Shown here: positions 33,271 to 41,191 of the stretch, piece after piece | How the letters are laid out: every line of letters starts with the position of its first letter | How positions within the stretch are numbered: position 1 is the first letter of the stretch | Assembly (NCBI RefSeq): GCF_943193205.1 | Contig: NZ_CALPDD010000005.1 | Location: 1-64,000 of the forward strand | From: Alistipes muris | Lineage (GTDB): Bacteria; Bacteroidota; Bacteroidia; Bacteroidales; Rikenellaceae | DNA: 64,000 nt | Direction: 5' to 3' | Translations under genes and position numbers: made by a program | The notes under the pieces: generated by a model | The model's input: only the letters and a program-made list of their open reading frames with translations | Told to the model about the DNA's origin: nothing | The model's database searches: none

Positions 33271-34383
33271 CTACTTCTCTTTGACTGCCTGTTTGGCGCC
33301 GCGGACCCGGTCGTTCTCGCCGACACCCTCCGTAATCTCCATGTCGATGCCGTCGGAGAGACCGACGCCCACTTCGCGGCGCTCGAAAGTCTGCTCCTCG
33401 CTCCCCTCGGGGCTGGTGAGGACCTGCACGTAGGATTTGCCGCCGTCGAATTCGACGGTGCTTTCGGGCAGGGTGAGTACCCCTTCGCGGTTCTCGATCA
33501 TCACGCTGGCGTTGGCGCTGTATCCGGCCCGCACGAAAATCCCCTCGGGGATGCTCACGGCAGCTTTGACCTCGAACATGATGACGCCGTTGTCCTCGGT
33601 CGCCTTGGGGGCCACGTACTCCAGTTCGGCATCGAGTTCGACGTCCTGCAAGGCGCCGATGGTCAGCCGCACGGGCATGCCGCTGCGGAGTTTGCCCACG
33701 TCGGTCTCGTCGACCTTGCCCTGGAACTGCATGTTGGTCATGTCGGCCACAGTGGCGATGGTGGTGCCGTCGTTGAAGGTGTTGGCCTGGATGACCGAGT
33801 TGCCGACCTTGATGGGCACGTCGAGGATCATGCCGTCGATGGTGGAACGTATTTGCGTGTTGCTCAAATCCTTATAGCGCTGGGTGATGCCGTTCTTGAC
33901 GATTTCCATGTTTTCGCGGGCATTGCGCAGTTCCTCCTCGGCCTTGGCCAGCGTGGCGCGGCTCTGCTCGTACTCCTCGTCGGAGACGACCCCTCTTTCG
34001 TGGAGCACCTCCGTGCGGTTGTGCTCGCGGCGGGTCTGGGCAAGGGCGATTTCGGCCACCGAGACGCGCGATTCGGCACTCGACAGCTGTCCCATTTCGG
34101 GCACAACCTTGACCGTGGCGATGATGTCTCCCTTGCGCACGCTCTGTCCCGCTTCCTTGCAGACGGCGGAGACGATGCCCGAAATCTGGGGCTTGATAAG
34201 CACTTCGTCGCGGGGCTGTACCTTGCCCGTGGCGATGACGTACTGCCGGAGGGTGTCGAGCTTGGGCTGCACGATGGCGTAGACCGTCTTCTCGGGGCGG
34301 GTCTTCTGCCACAGAAACCAGAACGTGCCGAGCAGCAGCGCCGCGAAAAGCACGCCCGAAAGGATTTTGAGGAATTTTTTCAT
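33271..34383 (-). CDS. MacA/HlyD-type periplasmic adaptor
   Basis: A 370-residue adaptor with one N-terminal membrane anchor (ILSGVLFAALLLGTFWFLW). The biotinyl-lipoyl-like halves (VIATGKVQPRDEVLIKPQISGIV, then GMILDVPIKVGNSV) flank a helical hairpin (about 100-165), followed by a beta barrel (LRSGMPVRLTIGALQ) and membrane-proximal domain. It joins the inner-membrane permeases to TolC. It lies between permease and TolC genes and shares their promoter. Confidence 0.93.
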   Translation of the reverse strand: MKKFLKILSGVLFAALLLGTFWFLWQKTRPEKTVYAIVQPKLDTLRQYVIATGKVQPRDEVLIKPQISGIVSAVCKEAGQSVRKGDIIATVKVVPEMGQLSSAESRVSVAEIALAQTRREHNRTEVLHERGVVSDEEYEQSRATLAKAEEELRNARENMEIVKNGITQRYKDLSNTQIRSTIDGMILDVPIKVGNSVIQANTFNDGTTIATVADMTNMQFQGKVDETDVGKLRSGMPVRLTIGALQDVELDAELEYVAPKATEDNGVIMFEVKAAVSIPEGIFVRAGYSANASVMIENREGVLTLPESTVEFDGGKSYVQVLTSPEGSEEQTFERREVGVGLSDGIDMEITEGVGENDRVRGAKQAVKEK

Positions 34384-34408
34384 AGCCGTATCCGTTTTGT
34401 TGTTGTCT

Positions 34409-35668
34409 CTATTCTTCGCGTATGGCGTCCACCGCCTTGATTTTCAGTGCCCGAAAGGCCGGAATGACGCCGGCCAGCAGACTGCCGGCGCCGATGATGG
34501 CCAACGCCAGCAGGGCGGTGCCGAACGACACCTGCCACGAGACGTCGGCCCCCTCCTGCGCCACGACCACCGCCTGGTGGTAGGCCGAATCGGCCACCGA
34601 GAGCAGTCCGACGGCGGCGGTCAGCCCCAGCACGCCCGCAATGAACGTCAGCACGAAACTTTCGCTCAGTATCTGCGAGAGGATGGCGCCCGGAGGGGCT
34701 CCGATGGCGCGGCGGATGCCGATTTCCTGCGTCCGCTCCTTGATGGTCACCAGCATGATGTTGCTCACCCCGACGATGCCCGCCAGCAGGGTTCCCAGTC
34801 CGACGATCCAGGTCAGCAGCCTGATGCCGCGCGTGACGCCGCGGAACTTCTCGATGAACTCGGCCACGGCCATTATCCAAGCCGCTTTTTCGTCGTCGGG
34901 CGCGATGATGTGCCGGGCGAAGACCGTCTTTTTGCAGACTTCCTGCAAGGTCCGGCTGTCCACGTCGTCGCGTCCGGCGACGGCAAGCATGTGGACCGTG
35001 TTGCCGAAGCCGAAAAGCTGCTGCACGAGGGTGGCGGGCAGTACAACCGTGCGTTCGACGTTGCTGAACGAAACCATCGAGCTCTGCCGCTGCTGGACCC
35101 CGACGACCGTGAAATAGGCGCCGCCCATGCGGATCATCTGGCCCGTGGGGTCCTCGCCGCCCGGGAAGAGGTCTTTCCACACCTGCGTGCCGATGACGCA
35201 GACTTTGCGCTTGCGCTGGATGTCGATTTCGTTGATGTAGCGGCCGTAGATGATTTTTTCGGGGTTGATGAGCTGGTAGTCGGGGGTGTGGCCCATGACG
35301 CCGTAGTCGCCCTTGCGCCCCTGGCGGCTGCACGGGTGCGACCCGCCCCAGTTGAGCCCCGTGGCATAAAGCACTTCGGGAAGCTGCTTGACGGCGGCGA
35401 CGTCTTCGGTTTCGAGGTTCCATTGCCGGTCCGAGGGCATCCCCTTGTAGGGGAGCGACGTGCGGTTGCCTTGCATCAGCACCAGGTTGGTGCTCATCTC
35501 TCCGATTTGGCGGGCGAACGTGCGTTCGAGTCCGGCGCTGGCGCCCAGCAGCACGGTCAGCATGAAGATGCCCCAAAAGACGCTCAGCGCCGTCATGACG
35601 CTGCGCCTGCGGTTGCGGCTGATGGTTTGCCAGATTTCGTTCCAGCGGTCGGGGTCGAAGAATTGCAT
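34409..35668 (-). CDS. MacB-like ABC permease (second)
   Basis: A 419-residue permease with the MacB plan: one N-terminal helix (MTALSVFWGIFMLTVLLG, about 30-47), a large periplasmic MacB_PCD domain, then three C-terminal helices with the FtsX motif VSNIMLVTIKERTQEIGIRRAIGA (about 303-326). It pairs with the first permease; both are half-transporters without their own ATPase domain, unlike E. coli MacB. Related exporters move peptides, lipids or macrolides; the substrate here is unknown. Confidence 0.93.
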   Translation of the reverse strand: MQFFDPDRWNEIWQTISRNRRRSVMTALSVFWGIFMLTVLLGASAGLERTFARQIGEMSTNLVLMQGNRTSLPYKGMPSDRQWNLETEDVAAVKQLPEVLYATGLNWGGSHPCSRQGRKGDYGVMGHTPDYQLINPEKIIYGRYINEIDIQRKRKVCVIGTQVWKDLFPGGEDPTGQMIRMGGAYFTVVGVQQRQSSMVSFSNVERTVVLPATLVQQLFGFGNTVHMLAVAGRDDVDSRTLQEVCKKTVFARHIIAPDDEKAAWIMAVAEFIEKFRGVTRGIRLLTWIVGLGTLLAGIVGVSNIMLVTIKERTQEIGIRRAIGAPPGAILSQILSESFVLTFIAGVLGLTAAVGLLSVADSAYHQAVVVAQEGADVSWQVSFGTALLALAIIGAGSLLAGVIPAFRALKIKAVDAIREE

Positions 35669-35675
35669 GGCTGTC

Positions 35676-36926
35676 CTATTTGTTGTATCTGAGTGCGTCG
35701 ATGGTTTTGAGCCGGGCGGCGCGGCGGGCCGGGATGTAGCCGGCGATCAGTCCGGAGAGCACCAGCACCAGCGTGGCGCTGGCGGCTACCCCGATGTCGA
35801 GCGTCGGGTTTAGAAAGACCGTGGGACCGTCCGACACCTGCTGCGAGGCGACCAGATAGTGATTCACCGCTTCCATGACGGCGACGCCCAGTACCATGCC
35901 CATGTAGCCGAACGCGGCGGTGAGCATGACCGATTCGGTCAGAATCAGCCGCACGATCGACGACGGCCGGGCTCCCAGCGCCTTGCGGATGCCGAATTCG
36001 GCGGTCCGCTCCGAGATGGTCACCAGCATGATGTTGCTCACCCCGACGATGCCCGTCAGCAGGGTTCCCATGCCGATAATCCACACGAACAGGTTGATGC
36101 CGCCGAAGACGACCATCATGCTTTTGTAGCGTTCCAGGGTATTGTCGATCCAGACGGCGCTTTCGTCGTCCGGGGCGAAGTTGTGTCCGGCGGCCAAACG
36201 CCGGAGCAGGCGCTGCTCGAAGTCTTTCATCTGCGCGGTGGTCGTTATGCCGCGCAGTGTGAAAACGATGTTGCTTACTTCGGGATCGTTGGCGCTGTAA
36301 AGCAGCTGGGCCGTGGTCAGCGGGATGCTGCACGAGGAGTTGCCGCGCTGCGCGTCCCCTTTCTCCACGCCGACGACCGTGAAAACCGAGCTGCCGACCT
36401 TGATTTGCTTGCCGATGGGGTCTTCGTCCTTGAAGAGCAGGCGTTGCAGGGGTTCGTCGATGACAATGGAGCGGCGGTAGAAGCGGAGGTCTTCTTCATT
36501 GATATAGCGGCCCGCCGAGAGTTCGATGCCCTCCATCCGCTGTGTTTTGGGATGGGTTCCTTTCAGCCATGTCTGCGCGTAGAGCCTGCCGTAGGAGGCT
36601 GTGCAGCCCGAGAGCCATTTGGCGGCCGCGACTTCTTCGATTTCGGGGAATTCGCGCCGCAGGATAGCTATGTCGTTGTTGTTGAGCCGTATGTGGCGTC
36701 CTTTCTCGTAGCCTTTCCAGGGTTTCGAGGTCCGCCCGCCGTAGAGGTCGATGGAGTTGACGGCGTAGCTGCCGAAGTTGGAGAGCACGCCGTTCTTCAG
36801 TCCGTTGCCCGAGCCCAGCAGGATGACCAGCATGAAGATGCCCCACGCCACGGAAAATCCCGTCAGGAACGTGCGCAGTTTGTTGCGGCGGACCGAGGTC
36901 CAGATTTCGAGCAGCAGTTCGTTCAT
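35676..36926 (-). CDS. MacB-like ABC permease (first)
   Basis: A 416-residue permease from ATG 36926, overlapping the ATPase stop by 4 nt. It has an N-terminal helix (FLTGFSVAWGIFMLVILLG), the MacB_PCD periplasmic domain and the FtsX segment VSNIMLVTISERTAEFGIRKALGA. It is a clear paralogue of the next permease in the operon, so the transporter is probably a heterodimer. The longer upstream frame overlaps the ATPase in another register and was rejected. Confidence 0.93.
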   Translation of the reverse strand: MNELLLEIWTSVRRNKLRTFLTGFSVAWGIFMLVILLGSGNGLKNGVLSNFGSYAVNSIDLYGGRTSKPWKGYEKGRHIRLNNNDIAILRREFPEIEEVAAAKWLSGCTASYGRLYAQTWLKGTHPKTQRMEGIELSAGRYINEEDLRFYRRSIVIDEPLQRLLFKDEDPIGKQIKVGSSVFTVVGVEKGDAQRGNSSCSIPLTTAQLLYSANDPEVSNIVFTLRGITTTAQMKDFEQRLLRRLAAGHNFAPDDESAVWIDNTLERYKSMMVVFGGINLFVWIIGMGTLLTGIVGVSNIMLVTISERTAEFGIRKALGARPSSIVRLILTESVMLTAAFGYMGMVLGVAVMEAVNHYLVASQQVSDGPTVFLNPTLDIGVAASATLVLVLSGLIAGYIPARRAARLKTIDALRYNK

Positions 36927-37609
36927 CGTCCCGGGTCCGTTGTGGTGATGGTGTCTATCACGCCGTCGCGCAGGCGGATGATGCGGTCGGTCTGGTCGGC
37001 GATGGACTGTTCGTGGGTCACGCAGATGATCGTCATGCCCAGGTCGGTGTTGACGCGCCGCAGCAGGTTCATCACCTCCTGCGACGTAGCGCTGTCGAGG
37101 GCGCCCGTCGGTTCGTCGGCCAGGATGATTTGCGGTTCGTTTATCAGGGCCCGCGCGATGGCTACGCGCTGTTTCTGCCCGCCCGACATTTCGTTGGGCA
37201 GGTGGGCCGCCCAGTCGCGGAGCCCCAGCATGTCGAGGTATTCGAGCGCCAGGGCGTTGCGTCTGCGGCGCGGCACGCCTTGGTAATAGAGCGGCAGGGC
37301 GACATTCTCCATCGCGTTCTTGTAGCCGATGAGGTTGAACGACTGGAAGATGTAGCCGATCATGTTGTTGCGCGCTTCGGCCGCCTGCGTCTCGCTCAGG
37401 TGGCGGATCAGCCGCCCGGCCAGGTAGTATTCGCCGCTGTCGTAGTTGTCCAGAATGCCCAGGATGTTCAGCAGCGTCGACTTGCCCGAGCCCGAAGCGC
37501 CCATGATCGACACCAGTTCGCCGCGGGCCACTTCGAGGTCGATGCCCTTGAGCACATGCAGGGGCGAACCGTTGTTGTAGGTTTTGTGGATTTGGTGCAG
37601 TCTTATCAT
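36923..37609 (-). CDS. MacB/LolD-type ABC ATPase
   Basis: A 228-residue ATPase starting MIRLHQIHKTYNNGS at ATG 37609; the upstream TTG start is unlikely. Walker A is GASGSGKST (about 38-46), the signature is MSGGQKQRVAIARAL, Walker B is IILADEPTGALDS, and the switch His is in CVTHEQS. It powers the five-gene MacAB-TolC-like exporter and is first in the operon, transcribed towards lower coordinates. Confidence 0.95.
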   Translation of the reverse strand: MIRLHQIHKTYNNGSPLHVLKGIDLEVARGELVSIMGASGSGKSTLLNILGILDNYDSGEYYLAGRLIRHLSETQAAEARNNMIGYIFQSFNLIGYKNAMENVALPLYYQGVPRRRRNALALEYLDMLGLRDWAAHLPNEMSGGQKQRVAIARALINEPQIILADEPTGALDSATSQEVMNLLRRVNTDLGMTIICVTHEQSIADQTDRIIRLRDGVIDTITTTDPGR

Positions 37610-37664
37610 GTTTTTTCCTGTTTGCGGTCGGGACCGGTGGCCGGTTTCCTCGTATGTCAACGGA

Positions 37665-37672
37665 CAAATGTA
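37665..37672 (-). promoter_or_regulatory. Promoter -7 box TACATTTG for the exporter operon
   Basis: TACATTTG on the minus strand matches TAnnTTTG; it lies 55 nt upstream of the ATPase ATG. The region further upstream to 37740 is AT-rich and has no gene. Confidence 0.6.
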
Positions 37673-37803
37673 CGATTTATTGCTCGAAAAACAATTTATT
37701 TTTATCGAAAATCAATAAATTTTTACTCTTTTATCGGATTTCGGCCTTCGACAGCGCCATAATCCGTCCGGCAATGCCTTGTTGGCGCATCTTCGCAGGC
37801 AGC

Positions 37804-37834
37804 AAAAAAAGAACGGCTCGGGGCCGTTCTTTTC
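37804..37834 (-). terminator. Intrinsic terminator after the CoA-transferase operon
   Basis: AAGAACGGC and GCCGTTCTT form a stem with flanking A and T runs, usable on both strands. It lies about 130 nt past the CoA-transferase stop; the dispersed REP-like element sits between. Confidence 0.75.
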
Positions 37835-37852
37835 GGTAAATGATAAGTGAAA

Positions 37853-37930
37853 TGTCATTCTGAGCGCAGCGAAGAATCTGTTTTGCGAGATGGATTCTTC
37901 GTCAAGGCTCTGCCTTTCCTCGGAGTGACA
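37853..37930. repeat. REP-like palindromic repeat
   Basis: The segment begins TGTCATTCTGAGCG and GCGAAGAATC and returns as GATTCTTCG and CGGAGTGACA, so the two arms are imperfect inverted copies. This TGTCATTCTGAG-type palindrome is a widespread REP-like class. It fills the gap between the CoA-transferase stop and the terminator. Confidence 0.65.
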
Positions 37931-37963
37931 GGAATGGAATTCGGCATCCTGGGGGCTTGCGGC

Positions 37964-39259
37964 CTATCCGCGCAGGTGGACGAACGAATAGCCGAAGCGT
38001 TCGCAGGCGGCGCGTTCGAGTTCTTCGCGGACCGAGGGGTGGGCGATTGCAATCAGCGCCCGGGCCCGCTGGGCCAGGTTCTTGCCCCGCAGATGCGCTA
38101 CGCCGTATTCAGTGACGATGTGCTGTACCATGTGGCGGGTCGTCACGACGCCCGCTCCGGGGCTCAGACGCGCACGGATTTTCGATTCGCCCTTGGGTGT
38201 CGCCGAGGGGATGGCGATGAAGGTCTTGCCGCCCTCCGACAGCGCACCGCCGTACATGAAGTCGTGCTGGCCGCCCACGCCCGAGATGATGCGTTCGCCG
38301 ACCGAATCGGCGCATACCTGCCCCGTCAGGTCGACCTCCACGGCCGAGTTGATGGCCATCACGCGCGGATTTTCGCGGATGCGGAACGGGTCGTTGGTCC
38401 ACGCCACGTCTTTCATCAGCAGGTCTTTGCGGTAGTCCATGTAGTCGTAGAGCCTGCGCGAGCCCAGCGCCAGCGACGCCACCGTCGTACCGGGCAGCAC
38501 CTTTTTCTGCGAGTTGTCGATTACGCCGCTTCCCAGCAGCGGAAGCACCCCGTCGGTCATCGCTTCGGTGTGCAGCCCGAGGTGTTTGTGGCCTTTGAGC
38601 GCCGCCAGTACGGCGTTGGGTATGCCGCCTACGCCGATTTGGAGCGTCGCACCGTCGGGGATGAGTTCGGCGATGTAGTTGCCGATGCGGGTTTCCGTCT
38701 CAGTCGGGGTGGCCGTGGGAACCTCCACCAGCGGTTCGTCGGCTTCGACCGCCGCCGCTATGCGCGATACGTGGATCAGTGCGTCGCCATAGGAGAAAGG
38801 CATGTGCGGGTTGACCTGCGCGATGACCGTCTTGGCGCACTCCACGGCCGAGACGGCCAGGTCGGCCGAAACGCCGTAGGAGCAGTAGCCCTCCTCGTTG
38901 GGCGGAGATACGTTGAGCAGCGCCACGTCCACAGGCAGCGTGCCGTTGCGGAACAGCCCCGGGATTTCGCCTAAGAAAGCAGGTATCGTCTGCCCGTAGC
39001 CCTCGGCCAGCCAGCGGCGGATGTTGTTGGCCACGAACAGGCTGTTGACCAAAAAGGCGTCCTTGTATTCGGGGCGGCAGTAGGGGGCGTCGGCACGGCC
39101 TACGGCGAATCCCGAGTAGAGTTTCACTCCGGTGAGTTCGGGGCCCCGGGCGGCCATGGCGGCCACGAGCGTCTCCGGAATCGAGGTGCTGCCCTGGATG
39201 TAGACGCTGTCGTGGGAGCGGATGAGCCCTGCGGCTTCGGCGGCGGAAGTGTATTTCAT
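37964..39259 (-). CDS. Acetyl-CoA hydrolase/transferase family CoA-transferase
   Basis: A 431-residue class I CoA-transferase of the acetyl-CoA hydrolase/4-hydroxybutyrate CoA-transferase group. The catalytic Glu lies in LHTEAMTDG (about 228-236); CoA-site loops appear as GVGGIPNAVLAAL and SGVGGQHDFMYGGALSEGGK. It exchanges CoA between an acyl-CoA and a carboxylate such as acetate. It is the last gene after iorA, iorB and an aminotransferase, so I infer that it recovers CoA from arylacetyl-CoA, giving phenylacetate or indoleacetate and acetyl-CoA. The substrate is not shown by sequence alone. Confidence 0.9.
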   Translation of the reverse strand: MKYTSAAEAAGLIRSHDSVYIQGSTSIPETLVAAMAARGPELTGVKLYSGFAVGRADAPYCRPEYKDAFLVNSLFVANNIRRWLAEGYGQTIPAFLGEIPGLFRNGTLPVDVALLNVSPPNEEGYCSYGVSADLAVSAVECAKTVIAQVNPHMPFSYGDALIHVSRIAAAVEADEPLVEVPTATPTETETRIGNYIAELIPDGATLQIGVGGIPNAVLAALKGHKHLGLHTEAMTDGVLPLLGSGVIDNSQKKVLPGTTVASLALGSRRLYDYMDYRKDLLMKDVAWTNDPFRIRENPRVMAINSAVEVDLTGQVCADSVGERIISGVGGQHDFMYGGALSEGGKTFIAIPSATPKGESKIRARLSPGAGVVTTRHMVQHIVTEYGVAHLRGKNLAQRARALIAIAHPSVREELERAACERFGYSFVHLRG

Positions 39260-39265
39260 GGGCGG

Positions 39266-40588
39266 TTATTCAAGCGGGTGGGTTTGTGCGAAGAGTGCAA
39301 GACGTTCTTCGAGCATGTCGAATTGTTCGGGGCGGTTCATCTGCGAGACACAGACGCGGATGCCCTCCTGGCGGCTGCCCGTGAGCGAAAGGGCAATGGC
39401 GCAGATGCCGTGCAGCAGCAGGTCGCGCAGCAGTTCCGAGCCGCTCAGCCCGGGGTAGCCGACCGTGTAGAAAAATCCGTCGCTGACCTCCTCGTCCCGG
39501 TCCTTGTCGTAGACGATGCGGAAGCCGTGGCGCAGGAAGATTTCCTTGGTCCGGCGGGCTCGGCGGGCATATTCGGAAGTGTCTCCCACGAAGTCCAGCC
39601 GACCGTCGGCCGCCGCGTCGAACATGGCGGCCAGCGCATACTGCGCCGAGTGGCTCGTGCCCGACGATGCGGCGTAGAGAATCGCCAGCACGTAGGCTTC
39701 GCCCAGCCGTCCGATGCCGTAGCGCTGGCGCAGGGCGGGGTATTCGCGGTGGTAGAGGGCGTCGGAGATGGCCGCGATGGCGATGCGCTGCCCGGCATAG
39801 CTGAAAATCTTCGAGCCCGAAATCAGCAGGATATAGTTGTCCGTATAGCGTGCCACGGTGGCTTGGTAGGGCGGCTCGAACGGACGCCCCAGCGGCTTGC
39901 GGAAGTCCATGCAGAGGTAGGCGAGGTCTTCGATGACCACCGTGTCGTAGCGTGTGGCCAGTTCGCCGAGGGTGCGCAGTTCGCCTTCGGTCAGGCATAT
40001 CCACGCCGGGTTATTGGGGTTGGAGTAGACGATGGCGGCGATGCGGCCCGTCGAGAGGTAGCTCTCGATTTTGGGGCCCAGTTTTTCGGCCCGGTGTTCG
40101 TAGATGTCGAACGATTCGCTGCGGATGTTCAGCAGACTGACCTGACTGCGCTGGACCGGGAACCCCGGGTCGATGAACAGAATGGTGTCTTTCTGCGGGT
40201 CGAGCTGCGACGAGAGCAGGAACGCGCAGAAACTGCCCTGCATCGAACCTACCGTCGGGATGCAGCCTTTGGGGGCTATATCGACGTCGAGGAACGCCCG
40301 GACGAACCGCGACGCGGCGTTCTTGAGCGCCGGGATGCCGAACATGTTGGGGTAGAGCGACGCGACGCCCTGCCGCAGGGCCGCGCATTCGGCTTCGACC
40401 CCGGCTTCGTGGGGCGGCAGTCCCGGAATCCCCATTTCCAGATGGAGGAATTCGGTTCCCGATTCCTGTTCCAGCGTGCGGGCGATGTCGCCCGACTGAC
40501 GGATGGTCGCCTGCGCGATGTCGGCGATCTCCATCCGCTCCAGCACCTCGCCGAGGGCCGAAGCGGGCAGCGGCAGGGTCTTCGTCAT
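39266..40588 (-). CDS. PLP aminotransferase, class I/II
   Basis: A 440-residue fold-type I aminotransferase. SNPNNPAWICL binds the cofactor region, the PLP Asp is in VVIEDLAYLCMD, and the Schiff-base Lys is in ISGSKIFSYAGQRIA. The start ATG 40588 overlaps the iorB stop by 4 nt. Lying between iorB and the CoA-transferase, it most likely converts aromatic amino acids to arylpyruvates that feed the oxidoreductase. Amino acid specificity is inferred from context. Confidence 0.92.
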   Translation of the reverse strand: MTKTLPLPASALGEVLERMEIADIAQATIRQSGDIARTLEQESGTEFLHLEMGIPGLPPHEAGVEAECAALRQGVASLYPNMFGIPALKNAASRFVRAFLDVDIAPKGCIPTVGSMQGSFCAFLLSSQLDPQKDTILFIDPGFPVQRSQVSLLNIRSESFDIYEHRAEKLGPKIESYLSTGRIAAIVYSNPNNPAWICLTEGELRTLGELATRYDTVVIEDLAYLCMDFRKPLGRPFEPPYQATVARYTDNYILLISGSKIFSYAGQRIAIAAISDALYHREYPALRQRYGIGRLGEAYVLAILYAASSGTSHSAQYALAAMFDAAADGRLDFVGDTSEYARRARRTKEIFLRHGFRIVYDKDRDEEVSDGFFYTVGYPGLSGSELLRDLLLHGICAIALSLTGSRQEGIRVCVSQMNRPEQFDMLEERLALFAQTHPLE

Positions 40589-41169
40589 CCTATCTGTTTT
40601 TGGGCGTGGGCGTATCCGGCGCGGAACGCCGCGAGGTTCTGTTCGACGACTTGCTCTCCCTTGCGGGCGAAGATGTCGCGGATGCCTTGTTCCAGCTTCT
40701 CGACCGGGAGTTCCAGGAAGGGTGCCGCGGCGCCTAAGAGCGCCATGTTGGCCGAGCGGGGCGAGGCGGCTTCCCGGGCGATGGCTTCGGCGTCGATTCG
40801 GACGACATGGGGCCGGGCCGCGAGTTCGCGGGCGATGGCGTCGTCCGCCGGGTAGTTGTCGATGTTCTTGAACGGGACGGTGTTGGTCACGATCCATCCG
40901 TCGGCCGCGAGCCACTTCAGGTAGCGCAGCGCCTCCATGGGTTCGAGCGAAATAACGATGTCGGCGGCCCCCTGCGGAATCAGGTCCGAGCGCACTTCGT
41001 CCGACGAAATGCGCAGGTTCGACTGCACGTCGCCGCCGCGCTGGCTCATGCCGTGCACTTCGGCCTGCTTGATTCGGAGCCCTGCGTCGAGCACGGCGCG
41101 GCCGATGACCGTGGCTATCGAGAGGATGCCTTGTCCTCCGACGCCCGAAAGTATGATGTCCTTTTTCAT
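40585..41169 (-). CDS. iorB: Indolepyruvate oxidoreductase subunit beta
   Basis: A 194-residue gamma-type subunit of the 2-oxoacid:ferredoxin oxidoreductases: MKKDIILSGVGGQGILSIATVIG, then QAEVHGMSQRGGDVQSNLRIS, both family hallmarks. With IorA it oxidises indolepyruvate, phenylpyruvate or hydroxyphenylpyruvate to the aryl-acetyl-CoA and reduces ferredoxin. It lies 22 nt after iorA. Confidence 0.95.
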   Translation of the reverse strand: MKKDIILSGVGGQGILSIATVIGRAVLDAGLRIKQAEVHGMSQRGGDVQSNLRISSDEVRSDLIPQGAADIVISLEPMEALRYLKWLAADGWIVTNTVPFKNIDNYPADDAIARELAARPHVVRIDAEAIAREAASPRSANMALLGAAAPFLELPVEKLEQGIRDIFARKGEQVVEQNLAAFRAGYAHAQKQIG

Positions 41170-41191
41170 TGTCGCTGGTGGTTGGGTGGGG

